Assembly: GCF_042680125.1 (NCBI RefSeq)
Contig: NZ_JBHTNY010000007.1
Reading direction: 5' to 3' (one strand)
Length of the DNA stretch: 64,000 nucleotides
DNA from: Robinsoniella peoriensis
GTDB taxonomy: Bacteria > Bacillota > Clostridia > Lachnospirales > Lachnospiraceae
The translations under genes and the position numbers were made by a program. The notes beneath the pieces were generated by a model that worked only from the letters and a program-made list of their open reading frames with translations, was not told the origin of the DNA and ran no database searches. Every line of letters begins with the position of its first letter. Position 1 is the first letter of the stretch. Positions 36,631 to 45,432 of this stretch are shown here, in pieces.

Positions 36631-36740
36631 ACATATGATTGGTTTTTGATGATTATACAGATCAGATCTCCTTTACAAACCCCCTCATAATTGCTAATAT
36701 AATCATTAGAAATTAACCACGAGAACGGATTGGAAAGGAG

Positions 36741-37727
36741 TTGCATGAGGTGGATGATGTGAAAAATTACGAAATGATGAATGATACGGAGAAATGGAAT
36801 TTTCTTTCTGCCGTAGCAAATCTTTATTACAATTCTGAAATGACCCAGAATGAAATAGCAGACCGGTTCTATACTTCCCGTTCTAAGATTTCCAGGATGT
36901 TAAAAGAAGCCCGCAGGATTGGCGTGGTGGAGATTACCATACATGAACCATGGGAAAGGAACAGTTCTTTGGAACAGGAATTTATGAATACATTTTCTCT
37001 GAAGCATGTCCGGATTATCTCTGTAAAGGAGCAGAGTTCTTCCTTAGTACTGCAAAAGCTGGGAGAAGCTGCCGCCTATTATCTGGACTCTATTATTAAT
37101 AAAAATACTATTTTGGGAATGTCCTGGGGAAATACGGTATACCATACGGTTCAGGCCATTAAAACCAGTAAAAATATCCCCCTTACGGTTGTTCCCATAA
37201 TGGGCGCTGCAATCACCCACAAACCGGAGCGTGATTCCCTGGATCTCTCTAAAGAACTAGCGGCTTCCTACGGAGGCACCTACCATTATATCTATGCTCC
37301 GCTTTTCGTAAAGTCACGAAGCCTTCGGGAAAGTCTGATTCAGGAGCCAAATATTAAGGAAACTCTGAATCTGGCCCGGCGTGCGAATGTTATTCTGACC
37401 AGCGTCGGTTCCATCGCCTCTAAGTCCTGGAAGGATTTCATCCAGCCCGGATCACTTGAAAAGCTTTCCGCAAAAGGCGCCATCGGACATATCGGAGGAC
37501 ACTTCTATGATATCCGGGGACAGGAAATTCTGACGAGCCTTTCCCAGAAAATGATCGGTATTGATCTGGCGGATATTAAAAATGTAAACGAAGTAATCTG
37601 TGTGGCTGGCATGGAGGAAAAGGCAGAAGCCGTTCTGGGAGCTGTCCGGGGAGGATATATCAACACACTGATTATCGACCATTATGCTGCCAGGAAGATT
37701 CTGGAATTAAACAATGCTCTCCGTTAA
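36741..37727 (+). CDS. SorC/DeoR-type sugar-binding transcriptional regulator
   Basis: A 328-residue regulator: N-terminal helix-turn-helix (NSEMTQNEIADRFYTSRSKISRML, in 24 residues) then a SorC sugar-binding domain (about 70-325) with LGMSWGNTVY, PIMGA and GAIGHIGG. Such proteins respond to phosphorylated sugars. It follows the epimerase operon and is the best candidate for the palindrome at 33760. The start is uncertain: TTG 36741 abuts its Shine-Dalgarno, GTG 36750 or 36759 are better spaced, and ATG 36774 has none. Confidence 0.88.
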   Translation: MHEVDDVKNYEMMNDTEKWNFLSAVANLYYNSEMTQNEIADRFYTSRSKISRMLKEARRIGVVEITIHEPWERNSSLEQEFMNTFSLKHVRIISVKEQSSSLVLQKLGEAAAYYLDSIINKNTILGMSWGNTVYHTVQAIKTSKNIPLTVVPIMGAAITHKPERDSLDLSKELAASYGGTYHYIYAPLFVKSRSLRESLIQEPNIKETLNLARRANVILTSVGSIASKSWKDFIQPGSLEKLSAKGAIGHIGGHFYDIRGQEILTSLSQKMIGIDLADIKNVNEVICVAGMEEKAEAVLGAVRGGYINTLIIDHYAARKILELNNALR

Positions 37728-37760
37728 AGAGCACAATTCTTAATCGTGCGTATAGCTGCA

Positions 37761-37800
37761 AAAGAAACCGCTTATCCTCTGACGAATAAGCGGTTTCTTT
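37761..37800. terminator. Bidirectional terminator between the SorC gene and ptsI
   Basis: AAAGAAACCGCTTAT (37761-37775) and ATAAGCGGTTTCTTT (37786-37800) form a perfect 15-pair stem. It overlaps the last codon of ptsI by two bases. Confidence 0.85.
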
Positions 37801-39472
37801 ACTGTAGTGCATCCATTACATCACGGATCGTATATGCCGATACAGCCTTAAATGCAGTCTGTTTTGCCTCTTCATAGCTGCTGTTTCGGATTACATTTTT
37901 AATATTTGCCACTTCACCGGCTGAGATACTGAATTCATCCAGTCCCATTCCAAGAAGCATCTCCGTTGCTTTATCATCACTTGCAAATTCCCCGCACATA
38001 CCAACTGGAATCTGGTGTGCATGACCGGCCTGAATAATCCGCTGGATCGCTTTCACTACTGCCGGATGAAACGAATTATACCGGGACGCAATCTTTTTAT
38101 TTCCACGATCTACTGCCAATAAATACTGGGTAAGGTCGTTTGTCCCTATACTGAAGAAGTCCACATGGGCTGCAAATTCTTCCACACACATCACAGATGC
38201 AGGCGTTTCAATCATCATTCCCACTTTGATATCTTCTTTATAAGCCAGTCCCTCCGCCTTTAATTCCGTCTTACAGACCTCTAACAGTTCATTTGCTTTA
38301 TTCAGCTCTTCCATAGAAATAATCATAGGATACATAATCCGGATATCTCCAAATGCACTTGCCCTTAGAAGTGCTCTCAGCTGATCTTTGAACATATCCT
38401 CCATTTCTAATGAAATACGAATCGCACGCCAGCCAAGGAATGGATTTTCTTCTTTTTCAAATACATAATAAGGAAGTTCTTTATCCCCGCCAATGTCCAG
38501 CGTCCGGATAATCAGTTCACTCTTCACCAGTTCCACAGCTTCTTTATATACCGCAAACTGTTCTTCTTCTGTTGGAAAATGAGAATTTTCCATATATAAA
38601 AATTCACTTCTAAATAATCCGATACCATCAATATGGTTTTTTACGGCATTTTTTACATCTTCAATGCTTCCTACATTGGCACATACCTTGACACTTCTGC
38701 CATCAGACGTTATAGCCGGAAGGTGGCTCAGGGCCTCCAGTTCTTTCTGATGCTTTGCAAATTCTTCTGCCTTCACCTGATATTCTTCTATCTGTTCCCT
38801 GTCAGGCTCTACAATGATCTTCCCTTCTGCTGCATCCATGATCAAAAAGTCACCGGAAGACGCATGTTCCAGAATCCCCTTTACGCCCACCAGCGCAGGC
38901 AGCCCCAGGCTTCTTGCCATAATGGAAACATGGCTGGTAACTCCGCCCAGTTCCGTTATAAATCCCAGAATATAGTCCAGATTTAGTTTTGCAGTGTCCG
39001 AAGGAGCCAGATCTGATGCAACTAAAATTACTTCTTCCTGGATTGCATCAAAATCACTGTCCGGAAGTCCCTTTAATTTACGCATCAGCCTGTTTCTGAT
39101 ATCTTTAATATCCGCTGCCCTTTCTCTCATGTATTCATCTTCCATACATTCAAATATGGCACAATATTCTTCTGCCGTATGTGCTAATGCCATCTGAGCA
39201 TTTTCTTTACCATTATTGATTTTATCCAGAACACCTTCCATAAGGGCTATATCTTTTGCCAATTCCAGGTGCGCAGAAAAAATATCCGATTCTTCTGCCA
39301 GAGGCTCTAACTCTTTAATCACCTCATTTACAGCAGTTTCATATTTTTTTGTTTCTTCCTCATAATCTATTGCAGCATAGCATTCCGGTGACAAATCCTG
39401 GTCTTCTTTTCGAAATACCTGCCCCATAACAATTCCTTTGGAAGAAGTCTTTTCAACCTGTATCGTTTTCAT
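37799..39472 (-). CDS. ptsI: Phosphoenolpyruvate-protein phosphotransferase (PTS enzyme I)
   Basis: A 557-residue enzyme I that takes phosphate from PEP and passes it to HPr. It has phospho-histidine H181 in GGVTSHVSIMARS, then the PEP-binding barrel with LFRSEFLYM, TLDIGGDKELPY, IGTNDLTQYLLAVDRG and the active-site cysteine in GMCGEFASD. Nine bases after ptsH. It would energise the ascorbate-type PTS encoded nearby and all other PTS systems of the cell. Confidence 0.97.
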   Translation of the reverse strand: MKTIQVEKTSSKGIVMGQVFRKEDQDLSPECYAAIDYEEETKKYETAVNEVIKELEPLAEESDIFSAHLELAKDIALMEGVLDKINNGKENAQMALAHTAEEYCAIFECMEDEYMRERAADIKDIRNRLMRKLKGLPDSDFDAIQEEVILVASDLAPSDTAKLNLDYILGFITELGGVTSHVSIMARSLGLPALVGVKGILEHASSGDFLIMDAAEGKIIVEPDREQIEEYQVKAEEFAKHQKELEALSHLPAITSDGRSVKVCANVGSIEDVKNAVKNHIDGIGLFRSEFLYMENSHFPTEEEQFAVYKEAVELVKSELIIRTLDIGGDKELPYYVFEKEENPFLGWRAIRISLEMEDMFKDQLRALLRASAFGDIRIMYPMIISMEELNKANELLEVCKTELKAEGLAYKEDIKVGMMIETPASVMCVEEFAAHVDFFSIGTNDLTQYLLAVDRGNKKIASRYNSFHPAVVKAIQRIIQAGHAHQIPVGMCGEFASDDKATEMLLGMGLDEFSISAGEVANIKNVIRNSSYEEAKQTAFKAVSAYTIRDVMDALQ

Positions 39473-39481
39473 TCCTATCCC

Positions 39482-39745
39482 CTATTCTCCTAAACCACTA
39501 GCAATTGCAGCTAAAATTGTTTTTAAATCCTGTTCTTCCGTTTCTCCGTCACACTCTACCGTAATTTCGTCCCCACACATGATTCCGGCACTCATCAGAA
39601 TCAAGACACTTTTGGGATTTACACGCTTTTCGCCTTTTATCAGTGTGATGTTTGATGGACATTTTGCTGCAATTTTAGAAAGTTCTCCTGCCGGTCTTAA
39701 ATGTAATCCTGACTTGTTAATAACTGTAATTTTTTCGCTAACCAT
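39482..39745 (-). CDS. ptsH: PTS phosphocarrier protein HPr
   Basis: An 87-residue carrier. H15 in GLHLRPAGEL receives phosphate from enzyme I, and S46 in NPKSVLILMSAG matches the regulatory serine phosphorylated by HPr kinase in Firmicutes. The start at 39745 follows AAAGGAG; a longer reading upstream includes low-complexity repeats and is rejected. First gene of ptsHI. Confidence 0.95.
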   Translation of the reverse strand: MVSEKITVINKSGLHLRPAGELSKIAAKCPSNITLIKGEKRVNPKSVLILMSAGIMCGDEITVECDGETEEQDLKTILAAIASGLGE

Positions 39746-39793
39746 TTGTATCTTCTCCTTTGTTTTCATTATTTTATATTCATTATTTAAAAG

Positions 39794-39841
39794 TTTCATT
39801 TAAAATTTCATTTTAAGTTTCATTTTAAGTTTCATTTTAAT
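39794..39841 (-). repeat. Four 12-bp tandem repeats upstream of ptsH
   Basis: Four consecutive copies of a 12-base unit, TTTCATTTTAAG with one or two changes in the outer copies. They lie 49 bases before the ptsH start codon, in the expected promoter or leader region. Confidence 0.85.
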
Positions 39842-39869
39842 TTCCACTTATATTCTGTTTGAAACACCT

Positions 39870-40364
39870 TTATGCCTTTGCTTTTTTCATTTTCAAAACA
39901 TCATCCAGCGAACTCTGGATATAGATGTTAGAAACATGTTTTTCCAGCTCTCTAAGAATATCTTTTAACTGGTATTTGCTAAATAAAAGCTTATACTTTC
40001 TCTTTTGTGTCACACAGATAATCTGCATCTTGGAGTACTGAAAAGAATCAATCCGGATCTCCTTTATCTGATTCCATGGAACGGTATAACATATCTTTTC
40101 CACACCATTTTCAGATAGTCCTCTTTTAATTCCCGCTGATGCAAAAAGCGTAACCAGCACCAGGATATTACGAAAATCCTCAATCATGCTGTTAGCTGTA
40201 GTAATTGGGAAAATTAAAAGAGCAAAGAACATAACCAGCGCATAGGTGAAGAAATCATCTTTTCCCTTTTTTACAATTGTTTTATTTCTCCGGATAATAA
40301 AGTAAGCTTCCCCAATAAGACACCCTATCAACAATACACATACCGCATAGTTCAAAATAATCAT
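39870..40364 (-). CDS. Membrane protein with C-terminal soluble domain, unknown function
   Basis: A 164-residue protein with three hydrophobic segments (about 2-22, 39-58, 65-80) and a C-terminal soluble part with short strands (PWNQIKEIRIDSFQ, KMQIICVTQKRKYKLLF), similar to the PH-like tails of DUF5673-type membrane proteins. I do not recognise a function. A TTGATT-17-TATAAT promoter overlapped by an inverted repeat precedes it, so it is likely a single regulated gene. Confidence 0.75.
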   Translation of the reverse strand: MIILNYAVCVLLIGCLIGEAYFIIRRNKTIVKKGKDDFFTYALVMFFALLIFPITTANSMIEDFRNILVLVTLFASAGIKRGLSENGVEKICYTVPWNQIKEIRIDSFQYSKMQIICVTQKRKYKLLFSKYQLKDILRELEKHVSNIYIQSSLDDVLKMKKAKA

Positions 40365-40393
40365 AAAACCCGCCCCTTTCTTTTTATACGTTC

Positions 40394-40449
40394 ATTATAT
40401 CATATAATTATTCACAAATCAATCATTATGTTCTTAATTATATGATATA
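40394..40449 (-). promoter_or_regulatory. Promoter with overlapping 15-bp inverted repeat
   Basis: Minus-strand TTGATT (complement of 40417-40422), 17 bases, TATAAT (complement of 40394-40399). TATATCATATAATTA (40396-40410) and TAATTATATGATATA (40435-40449) are exact inverses. The arms contain ATATGA-type words like the DeoR operator at 41462. Confidence 0.65.
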
Positions 40450-40497
40450 TTTCAATATTTTTATGAACATTTAATTTTATATTTGTTCTCTCCTTTT

Positions 40498-40580
40498 AAA
40501 AAAGAGTGCATAAACAGCCTGTTTCCTATATTCAGACCAAAAACGGTCTAACCCATATAGAACCTTCTGTTTACGCACTC
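40498..40580 (-). terminator. Long nested terminator after the DeoR gene
   Basis: The outer arms GAGTGCATAAACAG (40504-40517) and CTGTTTACGCACTC (40567-40580) pair with one mismatch; CTATAT/ATATAG and AGACC/GGTCT stack inside. On the minus strand the structure is followed by TTTTTT. Confidence 0.75.
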
Positions 40581-40622
40581 CTTCTTTTCAAACGAGTGTG
40601 ACATATCCATTTTCTTTACCTT

Positions 40623-41405
40623 CTACAATTCCATATCCCTTCTCACCTGAAAAATATTAATATTATTTTCCTGAAATCCATCCAGTATATTCTGAGGCGC
40701 CTTTTCATCTGTAATAATATTGATGATCCGTTCTGTGGGGCAGCTAACGAAACTGCTGTTACGCCCAAGCTTGCTGTAATCAGCCAATATGTAGGATGTA
40801 CCGGTTACACGGTTTAACATCAGTTCATTGATGTTTACTTCACTTAAGATCTCCGTAGTCATACCACTCTCCACTGATAACCCGCTGCAGCCCAGGAAAC
40901 TTTTCTTAGCAGTCACCTTGCTGATATTATTCGTGGCAAACTCTCCTACCATAGCTTCCTTAATTTCCCGAAGCTCTCCGCCGCTTAAAATGACAGACAC
41001 TTTAGAAGAGTGCTCCATAAAGATTGCTTTACCGTTATTAGTGATTACGGTAACACGTTTATCTCTGATATATTTAATCATCTGTAATGCCGTAGAGCTG
41101 GTATTGATAAAAATAGTATCTCCATCCTCGACCAGTGATGCTGCATACTGTGCAATTTTCTTGCGGTACATTTTTATCTCGTCTTCCTGAGTGACGATCT
41201 CATCGTCTTCGCCGCTTACCGTAGCTCCTCCATAAAAACGCTCTAATTTCTTGTGATCCTCCAGATACTGGAGATCCCTGCGGATTGTAAGCGGTGAAAC
41301 CTGAAATTCCTCGGCCAGATCCCCCACTTTCACTGACCCGTTACTTTTCAGGGCTTCTAATAACTTCTTTCTTCGATTATCTACTAATGCCCGGCTTCGT
41401 TTCAT
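40623..41405 (-). CDS. DeoR/GlpR-family repressor, likely regulator of the ascorbate-type cluster
   Basis: A 260-residue DeoR protein: helix-turn-helix GSVKVGDLAEEFQVSPLTIR (20 residues) plus DLQYLEDHKKLERFYGGA, then a sugar-phosphate-sensing domain with GDTIFINTSSTALQM, VITNNGKA and the typical DYSKLG. Effectors are usually phosphorylated sugars. Its own promoter carries a perfect 9-3-9 inverted repeat between -35 and -10, and similar words occur at the IIC and ulaG promoters, so it is probably the UlaR-like repressor of this cluster. Confidence 0.9.
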   Translation of the reverse strand: MKRSRALVDNRRKKLLEALKSNGSVKVGDLAEEFQVSPLTIRRDLQYLEDHKKLERFYGGATVSGEDDEIVTQEDEIKMYRKKIAQYAASLVEDGDTIFINTSSTALQMIKYIRDKRVTVITNNGKAIFMEHSSKVSVILSGGELREIKEAMVGEFATNNISKVTAKKSFLGCSGLSVESGMTTEILSEVNINELMLNRVTGTSYILADYSKLGRNSSFVSCPTERIINIITDEKAPQNILDGFQENNINIFQVRRDMEL

Positions 41406-41460
41406 AACACGCTCTCCTTTAGTTTTCTATACCTGTTTAATAACCCATGATATATCTCCA

Positions 41461-41489
41461 ATTATATGAACATTTCATATAAGCGTCAA
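41461..41489 (-). promoter_or_regulatory. deoR promoter with embedded 9-3-9 operator
   Basis: Minus-strand TTGACG (complement of 41484-41489), 17 bases, TATAAT (complement of 41461-41466). TTATATGAA (41462-41470) and TTCATATAA (41474-41482), separated by CAT, fill the spacer and most of the -10 box. Binding would block RNA polymerase, so this looks like an autorepression site. Confidence 0.8.
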
Positions 41490-41585
41490 GCACTTCTTTT
41501 CATATAGAATAATTACCGTCAAATATACTCCGGCTAAATAATTACAGGGCGGCATTTAAAAAACGCCGCCCTGTTCCATATTCAT

Positions 41586-42611
41586 TTACTGCTTAAAATT
41601 CCCGTATTTTTCAAAACATTCCAGGGCATACAGCATAGATTCCCTGGTTGTTCCAATGGCATCCAGATAACCGTATTCTACACCAATCAGTCCGCCCTTA
41701 GGTGTTGCCCATTTTTCTATCAGTTCTTTTGCTTCCTGTTCAATCAGCGCTTTGTCACCGGTAGGCAGCGTGGCCTGGATGTCAATTGCCGCTTCAAAGC
41801 AGATTCTTCCCTTTGCAATTTCTGATACCTCATCGATACCCACCAGCCTTGGCTGATGAATATTAATAATATCAACTCCCAGTTCGATCAGGTCTTCCAG
41901 AATATCATTGATTTTACCATCGGTGTGGAATCGGATATCCATACCGCACTCATGGGCTTTGTCAAAGATCCTTTTGTACTGCGGCTTAAAAATATCACGG
42001 AAAACATTGGGAGATATCATCAGGTTATTCTGTGTTCCCCAGTCATCTGTGGTATCATAGCAGTGGATTCTGCCTTTTCCAAGGCGGTAAGCTTCTTCTA
42101 TAATTCCTATTTGATAATCAGCCAGTTTTACAGCCATAGCTTCGATTTCTTCCGGCTCAATCAGGCAGTCCATCAGCGTATTTTCAAAACCTCTTAAGAA
42201 ATGCATTCTTTCAAAAATACATTGCGGGCTGTTAAGCTGTACATACAGTCCGGCTTCCTCCGCCTTATCCAGAGCCTCTTCCAGTCCGTCAAACCGTCCT
42301 TCTGCCTTAGGGTCAGGAATTACATAGTCTTCCATGTCCTCCCATTCTTCAATGGGAATATTAGTTACCTGTCCCATATCGGAACCGGTTGCATCATCAC
42401 TTTCCCACAGGCATCCCCATTCATCATATTCCCCATTGGCGGGACGTACTTTCTTAGAAACCGAATACTTGCCTTTTGGCCTTTTATCTTTCGGTGGAAG
42501 GACAAAGATACGACATACATCACCCTTCCCGGCAATGCGGTCAAAACGAAGTCCGATTCGGTCCGGTCCTGTAAAATTAATGTTTCCTTTTATAATTTCA
42601 TATCCTGTCAT
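41586..42611 (-). CDS. Uroporphyrinogen decarboxylase (URO-D) family protein
   Basis: A 341-residue URO-D-fold protein related to the corrinoid-linked methyltransferase/decarboxylase branch rather than HemE: it lacks the HemE N-terminal Arg-rich motif, but has FHTDGKINDILEDLIELGVDIINIHQP, with His and Asp placed as in MtaA-like proteins (27 residues in total from F to P). No heme or corrinoid genes are nearby. It lies 19 bases after the PTS IIB gene, so a role on the imported compound is likely, but the reaction is unknown. Confidence 0.85.
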   Translation of the reverse strand: MTGYEIIKGNINFTGPDRIGLRFDRIAGKGDVCRIFVLPPKDKRPKGKYSVSKKVRPANGEYDEWGCLWESDDATGSDMGQVTNIPIEEWEDMEDYVIPDPKAEGRFDGLEEALDKAEEAGLYVQLNSPQCIFERMHFLRGFENTLMDCLIEPEEIEAMAVKLADYQIGIIEEAYRLGKGRIHCYDTTDDWGTQNNLMISPNVFRDIFKPQYKRIFDKAHECGMDIRFHTDGKINDILEDLIELGVDIINIHQPRLVGIDEVSEIAKGRICFEAAIDIQATLPTGDKALIEQEAKELIEKWATPKGGLIGVEYGYLDAIGTTRESMLYALECFEKYGNFKQ

Positions 42612-42630
42612 ATCTGTCTCCTTACCTTCC

Positions 42631-42930
42631 TTACTTTATTTCATTTGGAAAATGTTCTTTTACTGCGTTTAATAAAGTTTCTGTTACTGCCTTTGTATCA
42701 ATCAGATTCTTTGTTTCTGCAATTACCGCATTGCTTGGCGGCAGCATTCCTGCCCACTCCGGACTTGTTAATACGATATCTGTGGTTGTAATATAGGAGA
42801 GTGCCTCTCCGAATGAACATGACTCTACTGTTGCATCAATATTGTTCTGATCACAGATTTTCTTCACACTGATTTTCAAAATTGTACTTGTTCCCATTCC
42901 ATTTCCGCATACACATAAAATATTTAACAT
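42631..42930 (-). CDS. ulaB: PTS IIB component, ascorbate (lactose/ascorbate fold) type
   Basis: A 99-residue cytoplasmic IIB protein with phospho-cysteine C8 in CVCGNGMGTSTI, the ascorbate-type P-loop. It passes phosphate from IIA to the sugar on IIC. The start at 42930 follows AAAGGAG by eight bases; the ATG at 42951 has none. 66 bases after the IIC gene. Name given by family and neighbours; the substrate is not proven. Confidence 0.9.
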   Translation of the reverse strand: MLNILCVCGNGMGTSTILKISVKKICDQNNIDATVESCSFGEALSYITTTDIVLTSPEWAGMLPPSNAVIAETKNLIDTKAVTETLLNAVKEHFPNEIK

Positions 42931-42996
42931 CTCTTTTGCTCCTTTCAGCAATTTGCTTATTTATAATTGTCACTTTTTATTCTAACCCTGTTTAAA

Positions 42997-44349
42997 CTAA
43001 CCTGCAATCGGTATTCCGAATAATTGGCCGATACCTTTGAATATGGCAATAATTGCCACCCAAAGTGTTGCATAATCGGCACTTCCCTGCCACCATGTAA
43101 GCTGCAGCATCTGAACCGCCAGTGCCGAACCCAAAATCTGGATAATACCATTTACGGTACAAATGACGCCTGCTGCTTTCCAGCCTCCAAACTTATTTGC
43201 AAAGATTGCGATCGTAGCATTATCAAAGAATAACGGTATAAATCCGGGTACCAGGAATATCGGGGATTTAAAAATTAATAATCCGCCAAGTCCGATTAAC
43301 TGTCCCAATGCTCCAAAGAGGAGTCCCAGCACTACTGACTTCGGTGCAAATGCGAATATCGCAGCACAGTCAACACCTGCAACCGCACCAGGAAGCAGTT
43401 TTTCAGAAATACCCTTAAAGGAGATCATTAATTCACCTACAAACATTCGAACACCATATAAGAGAACAACGATGTTTGCAGTCAGTGTGATACCAATCCA
43501 TACCAGGAATACAATGTTGTTCTTCAGTCCGCCCTGGTTCAATCCGTCTGCACTTCTGAGCCAGTCGATCTGGTCGCCGCCGATAACCAGGAAAATAATC
43601 GCTGTGGAAATAAACATTACGAGCGCCGTTGCAATAACGTTATCCTGTAAGAAATTCAGAGATTCCGGCATTTTCTTCTTCTCAATATCGTCTTTATCCG
43701 GATGTCCCAGTTTTGGAGCAACTTTATATGCAATATAGCTGACAACCATCTGCTGATGGGCAATTGTAAAGTCTGCTCCTGTTATCTCATGAGTAGGTTT
43801 AATCAGCAGTGTAGAACAGACACCCCAGTACAATGCTGTTACTGCTGCTGCAATTAATACGGTAGGGATCATGCCAAGTCCTAAGAACCTCCAAACAATG
43901 TAAGTACTGATACCAGCCTGTACAATCATTGCATTACCGGTTAAATAAACGGCACGGATCTTAGTAAATTTACGAAGTGCAACCAATACCAGGTTCAGGA
44001 TAAAAGCAACCAGTAACGTATAAATCCCCCAGGAAGCTCCTGTTCCATCCCCTAAAATCTTGTCCATCTTTTCGTAAGCTGCTGTCATCGTAGGATAAGT
44101 ATTCAGGCCCGCACCCTGAATTCCGGTTGCATTCTGTAATGCTGTAAGTAACTTACCAAAATTTGCAATCAGGGCGCCCGATCCCATCCCCATCACAATA
44201 ACACCGATTGAAGCTTTTGCAGCCCCCGTAATTGCCTTAGAGAACTTTTGCTTCATTGCAACGTAACCAATGAAAACGATGATTGCCATAAGTAAAAATG
44301 GCTGGCCGAAAATTTGTTTCAATAGTAAATCCAAAATATAGTTTAGCAT
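42997..44349 (-). CDS. ulaA: PTS IIC component, L-ascorbate (UlaA/SgaT) family
   Basis: A 450-residue membrane transporter with about eleven helices, starting MLNYILDLLLKQIFGQPFLL. ITGADFTIAHQQM and GIYTLLVAFILNLVLV match the UlaA family that takes up and phosphorylates ascorbate or related acids. Start at ATG 44349 after AAAGGAG. A perfect-consensus promoter lies upstream. First gene of ulaA-ulaB-uroD. Confidence 0.92.
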   Translation of the reverse strand: MLNYILDLLLKQIFGQPFLLMAIIVFIGYVAMKQKFSKAITGAAKASIGVIVMGMGSGALIANFGKLLTALQNATGIQGAGLNTYPTMTAAYEKMDKILGDGTGASWGIYTLLVAFILNLVLVALRKFTKIRAVYLTGNAMIVQAGISTYIVWRFLGLGMIPTVLIAAAVTALYWGVCSTLLIKPTHEITGADFTIAHQQMVVSYIAYKVAPKLGHPDKDDIEKKKMPESLNFLQDNVIATALVMFISTAIIFLVIGGDQIDWLRSADGLNQGGLKNNIVFLVWIGITLTANIVVLLYGVRMFVGELMISFKGISEKLLPGAVAGVDCAAIFAFAPKSVVLGLLFGALGQLIGLGGLLIFKSPIFLVPGFIPLFFDNATIAIFANKFGGWKAAGVICTVNGIIQILGSALAVQMLQLTWWQGSADYATLWVAIIAIFKGIGQLFGIPIAG

Positions 44350-44440
44350 AATCCCTCTCCTTTCGTATTTCCACGTCCCTCTTATCCGCCCCACCCTGGA
44401 CAATCGTTATCGTGTGTAATATGCTTTAACTTATATGCTT

Positions 44441-44491
44441 ATTATAATTATTTTTATGAAATATGTCAATTGATTTTTATGATTATTTCAT
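44441..44491 (-). promoter_or_regulatory. Consensus promoter of the IIC operon with DeoR-like motif
   Basis: Minus-strand TTGACA (complement of 44464-44469), 17-base spacer, TATAAT (complement of 44441-44446): both boxes perfect. ATGATTATTTCAT (44479-44491) just upstream resembles the ATGAA-CAT-TTCAT core of the deoR operator at 11 of 13 positions. Confidence 0.8.
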
Positions 44492-44580
44492 TATTATATG
44501 ATTATTTTATGCTTTAATGATATTTTAACCCTCAAAACATTCATATATTTTGTCATTTCGTTCATTTAGAATTATTGCTT

Positions 44581-45411
44581 TCATAAATCCAGTTCTTTTT
44601 CAAGATAAACTGCCACACCATCCTCATCATTACTCAGGGTTATATCACTTGCCGCTTCTTTCAGACACCCAATACTGTTGCCCATAGCAATTCTGCGGTC
44701 TGCGCATTCAAACATACTGAGGTCATTGTCATAATCACCGAACACACATACCTGGCTCTTATCAACTCCCAGATGCCCCATAATTTTAAAGAGTGCCGTT
44801 CTTTTTGAAACTGACTTATGAAAAGCTCCCTGGAGTCCATATCCGGTAGACTCACAATGAACATTCTCCAGATTCTTGGCAAAATCCAAAAATCCATTCA
44901 TCTGCATCTCTTCGTCTTCATAAACAACGATCTTGGCAACATCATCAAAATTCCGGTTTATATCATCTGCCGTAATAGATTCTGCTGCCAGTTTCATTGG
45001 ATATCCCAATTCTTCAGACAGTTTTTCATAATTAGTAATGCGTTTTTTCAGCTTCTCACTGTCATTTGAAAAATACATCGTCTGAGCCGTATACATCATG
45101 AAAACCATCTGCCGCTGCGTAAGAAAAGCCAGGATCTGTTGTATATCCGGCTTCTCCAATGCTGCTTCATATAAGATATTTCCTTTGGTGTCACGTACCA
45201 GAGCCCCGTTATTCGAAAGCATATAGCTGCATCCACCAATGCATTTACTATATACTGCCATCATCTGCTCATCTCTGCCGGACGCAAAACAAATATGGAT
45301 TCCAAGCTCCTTTGTTTTCATCAGTACCTTTCTGGTATAGCTGCTTATCTTCTTCTTGCTGTTCAAAAGCGTTCCATCCAGGTCGCAGACAATTAATTTA
45401 ATATCCCCCAC
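44581..45411 (-). CDS. HAD-superfamily Cof-type phosphatase
   Basis: A 276-residue HAD hydrolase of the Cof/IIB-cap type: nucleophile D10 and acid/base D12 in CDLDGTLLNS, motif II in CFASGRD, K in the KRTALFK region, and motif III-IV GDYDNDLSMFE. It would dephosphorylate a small sugar phosphate. The start is GTG 45411 behind AAAGGAGGTGG. 21 bases after the creatininase-family gene, so part of the IIA operon. Confidence 0.9.
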   Translation of the reverse strand: MGDIKLIVCDLDGTLLNSKKKISSYTRKVLMKTKELGIHICFASGRDEQMMAVYSKCIGGCSYMLSNNGALVRDTKGNILYEAALEKPDIQQILAFLTQRQMVFMMYTAQTMYFSNDSEKLKKRITNYEKLSEELGYPMKLAAESITADDINRNFDDVAKIVVYEDEEMQMNGFLDFAKNLENVHCESTGYGLQGAFHKSVSKRTALFKIMGHLGVDKSQVCVFGDYDNDLSMFECADRRIAMGNSIGCLKEAASDITLSNDEDGVAVYLEKELDL

Positions 45412-45432
45412 CTAATCCACCTCCTTTATTAC

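Noticed and set aside
39794..39841. CRISPR array
   Set aside because: Units abut without spacers and are only 12 bases long.
41586..42611. HemE uroporphyrinogen decarboxylase of heme synthesis
   Set aside because: HemE N-terminal arginine motif absent and no heme genes nearby; it belongs to the wider URO-D family.
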